NCBI GenBank assembly: GCA_948144175.1
Contig: CANXME010001993.1
Span: forward strand, 62,001-126,000
Direction: 5' to 3'
DNA: 64,000 nt
DNA from: Closterium sp. NIES-65
Lineage: Eukaryota; Streptophyta; Zygnematophyceae; Desmidiales; Closteriaceae
Positions 24,523 through 35,412 of the stretch are shown in pieces (position 1 is the stretch's first letter; every line of letters begins with the position of its first letter). Both the position numbers and the translations under genes were made by a program. The notes beneath the pieces were generated by a model that saw only the letters and a list, made by a program, of their open reading frames with translations, did not search any database and was not told the DNA's origin.

Positions 24523-27500
24523 CGTGTGTGTGTGTGTATGTGTATGTGTGGAGGTGCGTGAGTGGGTGTGTGTCTGTGTTGGGGCGTCTGTGCCTGTGTA
24601 TGTGCATCACCCCTCAACCATCTGCTTGTGCCTCCAATCTCTCAACCAACGCCCTTGCACTGCATACTCTCCCGCCCGCGCCTCTCTCCTCTCCCTCATC
24701 CCCCTTTCACTCACTGCACGCCCACTGCCTCCTTCCCTCTTCCCTCCCGTGCCCCACCCACCACCCGCACAGGCCGTGCGGGTGACGGAGCCGGCGTCGA
24801 GGAGGGAGGCGGTGCGGAGGGGGCGGCAGGCGGCGCTGGTGGCGTGTCTGCTGGAGGAGGGCTTCCGCCCGCCCGACCTGCTGCGCTTCGCCTCCACCCG
24901 CCGCGCCTTGCTCACTGTGAGTCCACCAGTCTTACTGGGAGCCGGAGGAGCTTAGCTGAAGGGCTTTGGCTGGGCTGGGAAGGGGCTTTGGTCATGCGAC
25001 GGCACGGCAGAATGGCAGAATCTCCTGCATTGCCATGCCATGCACCTGTTCCCCTCATCCTCTCGTCGCATGCCCGTGACACCACCCGCCCCTCTTACCC
25101 ACTACCCCCTCCCGCCTTCCCCTCCCAATTCCCCCCTAGACGTCCCCCACTCTGGCACGGGAGCGCATGGCCTATCTGCGGGCCATCGGGCTGCCAGCCG
25201 CTGATGTGCCGCGCCTCGTAGCGCGCTGCCCCAAGCTGCTCACCTACCGCGTCGACACGCGCATGGCGCCACGTGTCGACTTCCTAATGGCCCTTGGCGT
25301 GCCACCAGACCGCGTGGCACGTGTGATCCAGCTGGCACCCGGCATCTTCGAGTGCAGTGTGGACCGTGCCATCCGCCCGCGCATCCGCTTCCTACAGGTG
25401 CCCCTCCTCGCTTCCTGCAGGTGCCCCTCCTCGCTTCCTGCAGGTGCCCCTCCTTGCTAGTGTCAACCTTCTGACTCACCTTTTGTACTTTACTTTCTAT
25501 ATCCTAGTTTAGTGTACTTTTCACTTTGTGTTTGATTGAGTGTACACCCACATCCACCAATTGGAGATTGCCTTGGGATTACTTTCAATCCCTAGGGATT
25601 GCGCCCGATTCCCTCACATGGTATCAGAGCAATTTTACCGCACACGCGGATTCCATTATACTTTTGGGGATTCTCCTGCCGCACTCTTCGGCGAAACCGC
25701 TTTCAATTCCGTCGCCGTTAATTCGCGACATCTCTGGTCGGAATTTCTCCCGCGCCACTCACCTTGCCGTCGCGACGACTTCCGCATTTTTCGATAAAGC
25801 GAATTGTCGGCATAGCGCTTATCCCTAGTTCTTCCCGAGTACGCGGCTCTTCTCCTCCTCGTCGGGCTACCGCCCGTCGCCCGGCAGCGTCGCCTTTCTT
25901 CGGCTGCCGTCCGTCGCCCTGCAGCGACAAGATCTAAAACCTACCTTAGAATTCTCATTCGTAAACCTTATCTTACAATTCTCCTTCGTAAACCCTACCT
26001 CATAATTCTGCCTACGACGACTTAAGAGCTGCGCTTCGCGCAGAAAGGAAGAAACATAGTTATCATGGCGTTCGCTTCCTCCGCTATCGCCAATCCCATC
26101 ACCCCTCTTCGCCTCGAAACCGACGGCTCAAGCTCCAACTACAAGGTATGGAGCTACGGGGTGGACAAGCACCTCTTGAGCTGTGAGGTGCAAAGGTTGG
26201 ATCTCAACTAAGGGAAAGGAAAACAGCCCCATGTCCCCACAGCGCCGTCCGATCACTAATGCGACGGCAACAAGGGAGTACGAGGAAGCTGTTGACAACT
26301 ACCGCCGTTGGGAGAAGGTCGATGCGGCTATCATTAGCGTCTTCATCCGCACTACCCCTCCCGACCTCGTCAACACCTTCCACAACTACCGTACCTCCAG
26401 CGCCATATAGAAGCATGTTCATTCTCGTTTTATGAACAAGACGGCGGGTGGTCATTCTCATCCCGAGCATGTTCCAGGTCCGCCTTGAGGACTCTCCAGG
26501 TATGGCCGACTACATCGCCAAAGGTCAAGGAACTCAGCATAATCTTCCCCGAGCAAGCTCCCGCAACCGCTCTTCGTGTCGGCCTCACCTCAGCATACGA
26601 AGTTACGAGGAAAATGCTCCTCGCACTCTCGACGGAACACCTTACATTTTCTAAGGTCTCTTCCGCACTCCTCTCCGTTGAGAAAAACACCACGGCTCAA
26701 GCCAAGGCCTACGCCTTCCGTGCTCCCGTGCCTCAAGCGAGTGTTACCTCGGCGCCCTTTCAGCGCAACCGCTTTCCTCCATATACCTACGTCGTCAAGT
26801 ATGGCAACCGCAAGGGACAAGTGTGTTGTGGCACTAACCACCCCCTTGTTACTTGCTTGAAGAAAAATGACGACAAATGGTATGCCGTCCATGGAATCGA
26901 CAAGAAGCCATCGGACTGGATGCGCCTTCGTAAGGTCAACCATGTCGAGGCACAAGAACACGTTAAGGCTAGTGCTAGTGATAGTGCTCCTCCTGGTGTG
27001 CGCATCAACATGTTGTTCCCTGGCACTTCCATGATTAATGAAGCGACTTCGTGGTACATTGGCTCACCACAGGCATCACACTCCATAGAATTCACACTCG
27101 ACAGTGAGGCTCTCATATAGTGCTCAAGGAGAAACATTCATTCCAACCATACTCAGCACCCTTTCCTCGCTTCACCACTCACGTTAAAGGGTTGTCCACA
27201 GTAATGTGGCCCGCTTTCCCATCCGGCATAGTCACTGGCATGTGCGTGCCTTCACTACGCCACAATCTATGGGCCCAAAAAGAGCTTCATAATGCTCACA
27301 CGCTGACTACAGTGACATCATCGACCCACTTACCAACAAGCTCTTAGCCCGTTTCACATGTATGGATCGCTGCATGCAGGCTTGTTCGTTTAGAAAGGAC
27401 TCAGACATGTGGTCTCAATTCTCCCTCTTTCTTTCTCCGCCCACTGTTCTCACACACCCCCCCTTGCGGCGTCCCCCAGAATGCGCTGCAGCTGAGCGAC

Positions 27501-29339
27501 GAGGACGTGGTGAAGGTGGTGCTGCGCAGCCCGCAGGTGCTCACTCAGAGCGTGCAGAGCGGCCTCGTGCCACGCCTCCACTACTTCCTGCACGACCTCG
27601 CGCTGCCCCTTCCCTCCCTCGCTTCCATGGTCGTGCGGTCTGTGCCATCCCCTCAATGCCTTCTCTCTTTTCCCCCCTTACTTTCTCTTTTGCTCCTCTT
27701 CCTTGCCCTCTTCCCCTTTGACATACATACAGACATGTTGTAATGATTTTATACAACATGCACATGCCAGAATTGGTGTAGGTTTGTTGGGTGTATCTCC
27801 AACCACAATATGTGGTTGAAGCTTGGTTGGGCTGGGTTTCCAACAATGATTGGGCCACCAATATTGTTGGTTCAAACCCACTTAACAATTACTGGAGCCC
27901 CAATAATCGTTGGCCAAGCTCATCCATCAACCATTCTCTCCGCCTTGCCTCATTCAGCCCAAATCCATACACTCTTCTTTTTCAAAACATGCGCGCATCC
28001 CATCCTCTCGTTTTCGTGCTCCCCACCATGCATCCCACCATGCATCCCACCATGCATCCCACCATGCATCCCACCATGCATCCCACCATGCACCCCACCA
28101 TGCACCCCACCAGGCATCCCACCATGCATCCCACCATGCACCCCACCATGCATCCCACCATGCGTCACACCATTCGTCTCACCATGCATCTCACCATGCT
28201 TGTCATGCCCACCCACCCCCGCTCTTCCCCCAGCCATCCACAGCTGCTGCACTACTCATTGGACGACGCCGTGCGCCCGCGGGTGGCATTCCTCAGAAGC
28301 ATCGGCCTCTCCAGCCGGGATGTCGCACACGTGCTCTTCCGCCTGCCCCAGGTGTGCTCTTCCGCCTGCCCCAGGTGTGCTCTTCCGCCTGCCCCAGGTG
28401 TGCTCTTCCGCCTGCCCCAGGTGTGCTCTTCCGCCTGCCCCAGGTGTGCTCAACAGCGTGTTGTGCCAACCCCCATCTTCTAACACCTCTGTACCCCGTT
28501 TTTTCGCCTGTGACCGTTTCTTTCTTCTCCTGTCTCGGTTCCCCATGTTTCCTTCCCCGCCCTCCTCCCCTTCCGACCACACCTTTGCCCCCCTTCACTG
28601 TCAGATTCTCTCCCTCTCAGTGCCCAACTGCCTGGCGCCCAAGTACGACTACCTCATCCACCACCTGGGCGGCTCGCCCAACTCCATAGTCTCCTTCCCC
28701 GCCTACTTCTCCCTCTCCCTGCACGCCCGCATCCGCCCGCGCCACCTCTTCTACCTGCATTGCAGAGCCGCCTCCGCTCCCACCGATGCCCCTCCTCAGC
28801 TGCTGTCTTCTCTTTCCTTGCCACCTGCCCACGACCCTTCCGCCTCACCCCGTGCTGCCACCTCTTCATCTCCTGCCACTCCCACCTCCCTTCCCGCGCT
28901 GCCACTGCCCACAGACGCGTCTCTCATGCCACCACCGCCGGCCCCGCACCCAGCCCAACCCGCCCACCCCTTCGCCTTTCTCTCATCCGCCCGGCCCTTC
29001 TCGGAGCCCTCCTCTCCGCCTCCTCCACCCCAAGCGCCGCTGCCGTCCACAGCCTTCCCGCTGAGCCTGCTGACCCCCACGGACGAGGCCTTCTGCAGGC
29101 GCCTGGGGCTGCCCAACGACCGCGAGTACCAGGCCTTCAAACTCGCCCTCACCTCCTCTGCTGCTCCTACGCCTCAGGCAACTCAGGCTCCACTCGTGCA
29201 TGCTTCTGCTGCACTGCTGTCTGCAGAAGTTCAACCGGCAGCAGGGGTGTTGAGGAGAGGGAAAGGAGGGCCAGTCTCACATCTGACATCACCTGCCGGA
29301 GGAGAAAGCACAAGAGAATCGACGGTCCAAGGGAGTTGA
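23100..29339 (+). CDS. mTERF-domain protein (organellar transcription/RNA factor), six exons
   Basis: Exons 23100-24371, 24773-24916, 25140-25397, 27480-27637, 28234-28351 and 28605-29339 join in phase into about 894 residues; every intron is GT-AG. mTERF repeats run from about residue 430 to 720, with the family pattern of leucine-proline helices: LVARCPKLLTYRVDTRMAPR (exon 3), LRSPQVLTQSVQSGLVPRL (exon 4), HPQLLHYSLDDAVRPRVAFL (exons 4-5), LPQILSLSVPNCLAPKYDYL (exons 5-6) and SLHARIRPRHLFYL (exon 6). Such proteins bind organellar nucleic acid and act in plastid or mitochondrial transcription, splicing or translation. The N-terminal 420 residues are low complexity (GREGKEG repeats) and may include a transit peptide. 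The C-terminal tail is proline- and alanine-rich. The 5' splice sites of introns 3 and 5 are tandemly duplicated, and intron 3 carries a copia fragment. Family is certain; target organelle is not. Confidence 0.85.
24486..24560. repeat. (TG)n microsatellite in mTERF intron 1
   Basis: Long runs of TG with scattered TATG and CGTG variants. It can form Z-DNA and is likely length-variable. Confidence 0.9.
25386..25455 (+). repeat. 23-bp tandem repeat across the 5' splice site of mTERF intron 3
   Basis: The exon end CGCTTCCTACAG/GTGCCCC is followed by two further copies in which CGCTTCCTGCAG is again followed by GTGCCCC. Each copy therefore presents a CAG/GT donor. The unit is 23 bp, so use of the second donor would shift the frame. 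Confidence 0.9.
25461..25618 (+). repeat. 5' LTR of the intronic copia fragment
   Basis: Bounded by TG and CA and directly followed by TGGTATCAGAGC. It is unrelated in sequence to the LTRs of elements 1-4. Confidence 0.8.
25461..27380 (+). mobile_element. Ty1/copia fragment in mTERF intron 3 (different lineage, fossil)
   Basis: A 158-bp 5' LTR (25461-25618, TGTCAACC...CTCACA) is followed at once by a perfect initiator-tRNA-Met primer site TGGTATCAGAGC (25619-25630), a leader, and a copia gag region starting MAFASSAIANPITPLRL (about 26065). Degraded gag and protease-border sequence runs to about 27120. No integrase, reverse transcriptase or 3' LTR is seen. It is a 5' fragment with several breaks, in the sense orientation of the host intron. 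The right boundary is approximate; the host intron resumes before the acceptor at 27479. Confidence 0.8.
27738..27960. repeat. AT-rich insert with short inverted repeats in mTERF intron 4 (possible MITE)
   Basis: Inside a GC-rich intron this stretch is AT-rich and holds nested inverted words such as CCAACAAT...ATTGTTGG (about 27838-27876) and ACCACA...TGTGGT. No target duplication was identified, so a miniature transposon is only a suggestion. Confidence 0.35.
28021..28200 (+). repeat. 12-bp minisatellite (CATCCCACCATG)n in mTERF intron 4
   Basis: About 14 copies with decay toward the 3' side. It makes an open frame of HPTM repeats, which I judge non-coding because the exon phases on both sides skip it. 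Confidence 0.9.
28329..28443 (+). repeat. 23-bp tandem repeat multiplying the 5' splice site of mTERF intron 5
   Basis: The exon 5 end GCCTGCCCCAG/GTGTGCTCTTCC is repeated: one copy at 28329-28351, then four perfect 23-bp copies to 28443. Each gives a CAG/GTGTGC donor. Phase with exon 6 is kept only by the first donor (28351) or one three units later. Confidence 0.95.
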
Positions 29340-31255
29340 CAAAGCCATGCCAGGGAGGAATCGAGAAAAGAATTTGAAACACCAGGATGGCAATCGCCTT
29401 GGGTTACGATTTATCTTGTTTTCGAATTGTGGGGAGGCTGTAAGGCAGGGCGTATATTCGTTTTGAGGCACGCTGACAGCACAGTGTGCATCCCTCCTGG
29501 TACTCTGTCTGTCAGTGTTGCTGCAAAATTTTAGGCTGGAGAATCAGACACACCTAACTGGCCTAGGCTCAAAATCAGCGTTATATTGAAAATTTGTTAC
29601 TGAACATGCAGTATTGTAAAACCCTTGTTCTACGGTAATCATTTCCTTCATATCTGAATGAGAGTCTGACTGATAACGTTCTAGAGGGGCACGATCAGCT
29701 ACTGGCCCCTCCTCTACATGCTCCTTGCCAACTCTTGGAGGGTCCCTGTGTCTTGCAGCAGGTGCTGTGACTGGACGGCGCTTCTTGTAGCTGCGCCACA
29801 CTTTAACTACTCCTGGCAAATCTAGCTCGTAGTCTAGTAATGACATGCACAACAAATCGCTAAGCCTGCAGTCCTTGATACTGCCTCTCTGCCACGTTTT
29901 GATGAGGTTTTGTCGCGAGAAACCTCTCTCACACTCAACAGTGCTGAGAGGCAACACTGCTACCGCCATCCAGAGGTCGACAAGGTTGGGGTATGCCTGC
30001 TGCCAATCTGGAGTCTTGAAGATGGCTGCCAGTCCCGAATGGAACTTCCGCTCGATCTTGGGAGCCATGGCCAAGGCTGGGCAAAGAGTCCTCAGCTCTT
30101 TAACCGCCCGCTTTTTGCCAATGCCTGCGATGTAAGTAACAATGTGGAATGTATTAGTTTAAAACGAGCGGGCAAGTGTCAAACGTGTGCAATGAATGAC
30201 CAAGCAAAAACTAACCTGGCAGAATCTCGCGCGAGTCGTCGGCGTGAAACAGAGTGGCGAGCGACAACAGCCACTCCAGACACTGCGCCTGCCTAGCCTG
30301 CCGATCCTAGTTTGGTGGCCACATGTCCGGGATGAAGAGGCGCACTCCAGCCAGCGAATCGAGGTCACCAAGCTTTGACTGGAGATTGTTGACGAGGAGC
30401 TCGGCCATGTCGGTGCAGAGTGCGACACAGGCGTCATGATGGCCGGGTCCAAGGTAGTTCTTGTTTTTGCGCTCGTGAAGTTCGAAACGGAAGCGGTTCA
30501 TGCTGCCGTCTGACGAGGCACCTTCCACCACCATCTGCGGCGACCCTTGTGGCCCGCGCTTGGCGATGAACCGATACAGAAGCTCGCTGGTGCCGCCGCC
30601 GAAATCATCGCCACGCCACTGTCTATGTAGCGGCTCTCCAGGAGAGAGGTTGTGCGCACGATCTGAGTGTGCACGAGTGGGTAGTCAAGCTGCCACACAC
30701 GAATCACTGGTAGTTGGTACTAGGACTTAAAAAAACACTAATCTGAAAAACAAATGAACTGTCACTTACCTCTCGATGCTGGAAAACCTTGGAGAGGACG
30801 TCCAGCAGATCCAGCACGTCCGCTAGAAACCTCACAAGGAACTGGAAGCGATAGGACGTTACCAACTCGTACATCGTCTGGTCCTTCCACTCGGACAGCA
30901 TCACAATAATGGCGGGCATGACTTTGACAAACCGCGCCACTGCACCACCCCGCGACAGCCATCGAACCTCGTATATGCCTTGCACCTCGAGGTTCGTGGA
31001 TGTGAAGACCTCTTGGAGCTCCATGAAGCGTTGATGCCAAGGACCCGAACGCCGAAGGTACTCAGCGACGGCGCAGATGACGGCGTCAACCATGTTGAAG
31101 GTGGGGATCTCCTCGGCTGCAGCTTTTACAGCCAGTGCTTCTCTGCAAGTAACACAACACACACAAGATTATAGAGTTAAATAGCAACACGACCTGAATC
31201 ATGCTGTTAAAAATGCAGAGCCAGACGTACCGGTGTGCGATGCAGTGGACGAGAC

Positions 31256-31396
31256 TGTCAGAATCCCAACCACTAGACCATTGGGATAAAAGGGCTTGTT
31301 TCAGTAACGGGTCAGTGCGCCCATAACCCCCCAGACGAACGCGCCTGTAACCCTCTCCAGGATCAATCGGGCATCCACAGTGCAGATCTACTGACA
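31256..31396 (-). repeat. 3' LTR of the SMART-like element
   Basis: TGTCAGAATC...CTACTGACA, 141 bp, nearly identical to 31490-31630. Confidence 0.92.
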
Positions 31397-31489
31397 CCCC
31401 CCCACACTGGGAGGCCCAGGACTAAGCACAGCGGCAGCGGCCTACATGTGCATAAACCGGGAATCGAACCCAAGACCGCTCTGATACCA

Positions 31490-31630
31490 TGTCAGAATCC
31501 CAACCACTAGACCATTGGGATAAAAGGGCTTGTTTCAGTAGCGGGTCAATGCGCCCATAACCCCCCAGACAAACGCGCTTGTAACCCTCTCCAGGATCAA
31601 TCGGGCATCCACAGTGCAGATCTACTGACA
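31490..31630 (-). repeat. 5' LTR of the SMART-like element
   Basis: TGTCAGAATC...CTACTGACA, directly next to the primer-site complement. Confidence 0.92.
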
Positions 31631-32868
31631 GAGACGAGGTTGGGGATGGGCATTCGGATGCGTGCAACTACTCCTGTATGCTGCCCCACCATGACCATCG
31701 CCCCGTCTGTCCTCATGCCTGATATTCGGCGGAGGTCCACGCCGACAGCCCTGAGGTGGGAAAGGGATGCAGCGTCGGCCTTCTCAACTGTGAGATTTGC
31801 GAAAAACTCGGTGACGACAACGCCATCGCGGATGAAGGTGGCAAACACAATCATGTGTTTGCCACGTCGCCGATCGGTGCTCTTGTCCAGCGTGATCCCG
31901 ATGAAGGAACTCGTTAGAAGATGCCTCACCTGCGTTGGTTGGAGCCATGTCGCGATTCCTTGAGTCAGCTCACCAAAGCCGTACCTGTAAATGAAAAAAG
32001 AGCACGAGAGTGAGCTACACGCGAAATGCTAATCTGAGGGCAATGCTTTGAGAATTGTAAAAGCAGGAGTCACGTACGTGTTGTAGTATGTGCCGTATCC
32101 ATTCTCCGGAAACCCGAGCACCCTTTTATTCGCGAGGTAGCGCACAAGCTGGATCCATGAGTCCATGGGCTCGTTGCACTCGCTCGTGAAGTACAACGAC
32201 TCCGCTAGTGCCGAGATCTGCACCATCTTCTTGTCCTGCGCCTTGGGGTGTAGATCGATGCGGCGTTGTCCCTCCACCTTTTGCAGTAGGTCGTCTTGCC
32301 TCTGCAGTGCTAACTTATGCTTCGTGGTACCCTCATGCTTCTTGAAGGCCTGCGTCTGCACGTCGGTAGCGCCTTCTCCACGCCGTCCACATTTGCCTGC
32401 CAATCCCGCGAATTCCATGCATATGTTGCACTTAAAAGAGGGGGCACCAGCAGAAGTCATAGTTAGTATCAGCCATGGATAATCCGTACACCACCTCGAC
32501 TTGAAACGGTCGTGCGCTTCTTCGTAGTTCAGCACAACTTTCTCGGGACGGGGTTTGGAGCTGTCTTGATTCGGTGATTCCTCCGCCACAGGAGCATGAA
32601 CACTCGAAGTAGGGGGTGGAGTTCCCCACGCAATGGTGACCTGCCGTAAACGCAGCTTCGGTAGTGGCGCTTGACGGGATGGAGTTTCTTCGGACGCCTC
32701 ATGTAGCTCCATCTGAGGCGTGTTTGTCACATGTTCTGTGGCGGCTTCGGGCAGAGAATCCAGGTGCACAGATTCTAGAGTGTGACTCATGCTGGGCAGA
32801 GACGGTGCCGCTGGCGGTGCACAGGGCGTAGCTAAGGATGACTTAAGAAAGTCGAGGCCCGTCGCCAT

Positions 32869-33446
32869 GTCACCTAGAAGAAATAATAGAAGATAAATCA
32901 AATGGGGCGACGACCTACATCGTCGTCGTCGTCCAGATCGTCCGCGGCAGTGTCTGTGGCAGCCGTTGAATCTGCCGAGCAGTGTTTTGCTAGGTTGGGA
33001 GAAGCTGCCTGAAACGAGGGATCAGGCAGTAGTAACAAGGGATGGCAAAGATCTAAGGGAGAGCCAAGCGGCAGAGGGAATTGCAGGAACGGTCACGCTG
33101 GGTGAGTTGAGGAGGTCACCTTTTTAGGACCTCATTGTGAAACCCTCACTGCTCCATGCATGCACGTCACCTGGCCGTGTATGCAGCGCATGTGGGGTGG
33201 GGTGGATGGTTCTGGTGTCATGCGTGAAGCAGAGCGCTGCGAGCTATGCGTTGGCAAGGAATGTTGCCAACGCTGGTTGCTGCACATGCCCGATTGGTTG
33301 GAATTGTTGCTGATGGCAGCTTTGCTGTACCAACACGACTGAGCGGTGCCGCGGGGGGGAAATACAGTTTACCGGCCGTGATTGACGGTGTTATCCCTAC
33401 ACACCGCCTTGCTGGCCAGAATCCCCGTAATCCCGGTTTTAGAGTG
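32869..33446. other. Intergenic, no gene recognised
   Basis: About 580 bp upstream of the hAT-like gene. It contains a short (CGT)n run near 32922-32932 and no domain-bearing frame. Confidence 0.4.
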
Positions 33447-33451
33447 CACCC

Positions 33452-33594
33452 TGTCGAAATAGTAGGTAGAAACTAGAAACAGGAAAGAGGGGTTTTCACT
33501 AGCACGCAGTTGAGTACATATAGCAAACCCTAATTCGGGCTGTACTTGCTATAGAGTACCCCACTGCAGGCTAGACAAACATCACATTCTGACA
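33452..33594 (-). repeat. 3' LTR of the 33.5-kb TRIM-like element
   Basis: TGTCGAAATAG...ACATTCTGACA, 143 bp. Confidence 0.9.
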
Positions 33595-34748
33595 CACCCC
33601 CATAGTCAAAGTGGGGTATAATCAGCACAGCAAGCAGGCAGAGCAGTAGGTTCACAAATACAAGCAAAGCAAGAGGTAGTCACAGAACGCAAGTGAGGAG
33701 GAGGAGGAACTGTGAGAGGAGTGGAGATAGGAGGCGTCGGGTGAAGCCGCAGACACACGGGCAACACGAACGGCGTGCACGGTGGCTACCGGAGCACTCA
33801 ACCTCCGGATTACATGAGTAACTGGCTCCGCGCTAAGCAGCAGCAAGAGCAACAGACCCATGGGCGACTGGCAGCAGCAGGCTCGCTGGGCTACCGGAGT
33901 ACTCAACCCCCGGAGTACTGGCGCTGCTGACGTCACACCGGCTACCTCCGGTCAACCTCCCCCAACTGTCCCACACCCCTTTCACACACTCCCTGCTGTA
34001 CCCCTAGCACTGCTCACACGCCACCCCCCTCGTACCACTCCAACGGCTCCAACACATCCACCCCCTTCAGCGACAGCTGCAGCAGTGGGAGACGGAGGAG
34101 GAGGAGGAGCAGGGGACGGCGCACACACCGTTCACCCCCATACTCGCCACCCCCACACTCGCCACCCCCAAACCCTAACACAGGCAGCAGCGGGGGGCGG
34201 TGCGCGGGCAGCAGCTCGGGGGATGGTGCGCGGCTCGGGCAGCAGCTTGGGGGACAGTGTACGGCTCTGGCGCAGGCTGTACGGGCCGCGCACGGGCCTG
34301 GCGCGGGCCGTACGAACCGCGCGCCTGCCTGGCGCAAGCCGTACGAGCCGCGCGCGGGCTGTACGGGCCGCGCGCGGGCCTGGCGCCGCCCGTACGCGCC
34401 GCGCGCTGGCTGTACGGGCCGCGCGCGGGCCTGGGGCCGGCCGTACGGGCCGCGCGCGGGCTAAACGAGCCGCGCGCGGGCCTGGCGCAGGTCGCACGGG
34501 CCGCGTCGAGCGACGGGGGGCGACGTGCGGGTCTCCGGAGGCGTGGCGACGGGCGATGGAGGGCAACGCGCGGGTCGACGGGGCAGGAAACCGCCGCGCA
34601 GCCCGAGCGCGCGGCAGGAAGAAAAAATGCCGCGCGCCCTGAGCGCGCGGCAGGCAGGAAACGACGCGCGCCTGAGGCGCGCGATAGGCACGACTGCAGC
34701 GGAAGCTAACGGTGGGCCCATCCACAGGGTCGACCAGCTCTGATAGCA

Positions 34749-34891
34749 TGTCGAAACAGTAGGCAGAAATTAGAAACAGGAAAGAGGGGTTTTCACTAGC
34801 AGGCAGTTGAGTACATATAGCAAACCCTAATTCGGGCTGTACTCGCTATAGAGTACCCCACTGCATGCTAAACAAACATCACATTCTGGCA
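34749..34891 (-). repeat. 5' LTR of the 33.5-kb TRIM-like element
   Basis: TGTCGAAACAG...ACATTCTGGCA, 143 bp. Confidence 0.9.
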
Positions 34892-35412
34892 CACCCCCGA
34901 TAGAAGGCTGAGGCACAGCGTACACTCGTACTTTGAGGCTGTAAAAACAGAGAAGGCATAGATAAAAACTCTGGAAAATCAGCCAACATACAAAAAAAAA
35001 AAAAAAAACTTGGACTTCAGCTTAGTGTATCAAAAAAAGCTTGATCTAACGCTGAATCAGCGTAAAAAGTCTGATACCTAGGGCCCTGCTGTAAGGGTTT
35101 CAGCGTTAAGCCAAATGGAGTGGGGATGTTTTTTGGTACGAAATTATTTCATACCATTTCCCAGCGCACACATGGTATACATTTGCTTTGCTTGTGTATT
35201 TTGTAGGCTAGGTTGGGCAGTGCTGTACTATAGAGGGCATACCTAGAATGTTAGATACGGTAGTAAAGCTCGATAAGGAAAATAAAAATTTCATCAACCA
35301 CCCTAAAATTCCTAGCTAAAACTACCGTATGATGGGCAAGCAAAATAGGCACCAAAGCAAGCCTCTTCTTCCAGTGATACCAAAATCAGAAAGAAAGGCA
35401 AGAGTAAAAGGC
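34892..35412. other. AT-rich intergenic segment
   Basis: About 520 bp with an A-run near 34990 and no recognised gene. The low part may carry the 3' untranslated region of the PDCD7-like gene that ends at 35413. Confidence 0.4.

Larger units (their letters stand above)
31256..31630 (-). mobile_element. Complete miniature LTR element (SMART-like), 375 bp
   Basis: Two 141-bp LTRs (31256-31396 and 31490-31630) surround only 93 bp. The primer site is present as the complement GCTCTGATACCA at 31478-31489, and a C-rich tract at 31397-31404 is the complement of the polypurine tract. A 5-bp target duplication GAGAC lies at 31251-31255 and 31631-31635. The LTRs differ at about 4 of 141 positions. There is no coding capacity. 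The interior also holds a tRNA B-box-like word, GGTTCGATTCC on the minus strand. Size and plan match the SMART/TRIM class of plants. It interrupts the hAT-like gene and is younger than it. Confidence 0.92.
29544..32868 (-). pseudogene. hAT-superfamily transposase-like gene, TTF/ZNF862 type, decayed
   Basis: About six exons on the minus strand. Exon 1 (32868-32078) holds a TTF-type zinc finger (CNICMEFAGLAGKCG, then HEGTTKH). Exon 2 (from 31984) reads TLDKSTDRRRGKH and MRTDGAMVMVGQHTG, the RNase-H-like core of ZNF862/KRAB-A2-like hAT proteins. Exon 3 (31142-30769) reads REALAVKAAAEE. Exon 4 runs from 30719 and exon 5 ends at 30216. The last exon (30124-29544) carries the hAT dimerisation block (LPLSTVECERGFSRQN). 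It is broken: a TAG at 30307-30309, at least one frame change within about 30530-30620, and a one-base phase slip where a miniature LTR element (31256-31630) sits. No terminal inverted repeats were found, so it could be an old transposon or a lapsed domesticated gene. Confidence 0.75.
33452..34891 (-). mobile_element. Complete non-autonomous LTR element (TRIM-like), GC-rich interior
   Basis: Two 143-bp LTRs (33452-33594 and 34749-34891) with a polypurine-tract complement CACCCCCAT just after the first and a primer-site complement GCTCTGATAGCA just before the second. A 5-bp target duplication CACCC lies at 33447-33451 and 34892-34896. The LTRs differ at about 8 of 143 positions, so it is older than the copy at 8334. 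The interior has GC-rich tandem repeats (about 34200-34720) and no gag or pol. The LTR is homologous to that of the 8334-9867 element in opposite orientation. Confidence 0.9.

Noticed and set aside
23069-24610. Long minus-strand frames opposite mTERF exon 1
   Set aside because: Proline- and serine-rich shadows of a GC-rich exon and of the TG repeat; no domain or splice support.
28021-28200. HPTM-repeat coding exon in the mTERF gene
   Set aside because: It lies between exon 4 and exon 5, whose phases match directly (CG + C), so the repeat is intronic.
28621-28623. Acceptor at 28620 for mTERF exon 6
   Set aside because: It would need one base from exon 5, which ends in phase 0. The acceptor at 28604 gives phase 0 and the expected LPQILSLSVPN motif.
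31440-31490. tRNA-like B box and acceptor-like sequence as a tRNA gene
   Set aside because: No cloverleaf or A box fits. The sequence is the primer-site region of the 375-bp LTR element.
33160-33342. Small open frame as a gene
   Set aside because: Short, no homology recognised, no splice partners, and next to an LTR element.
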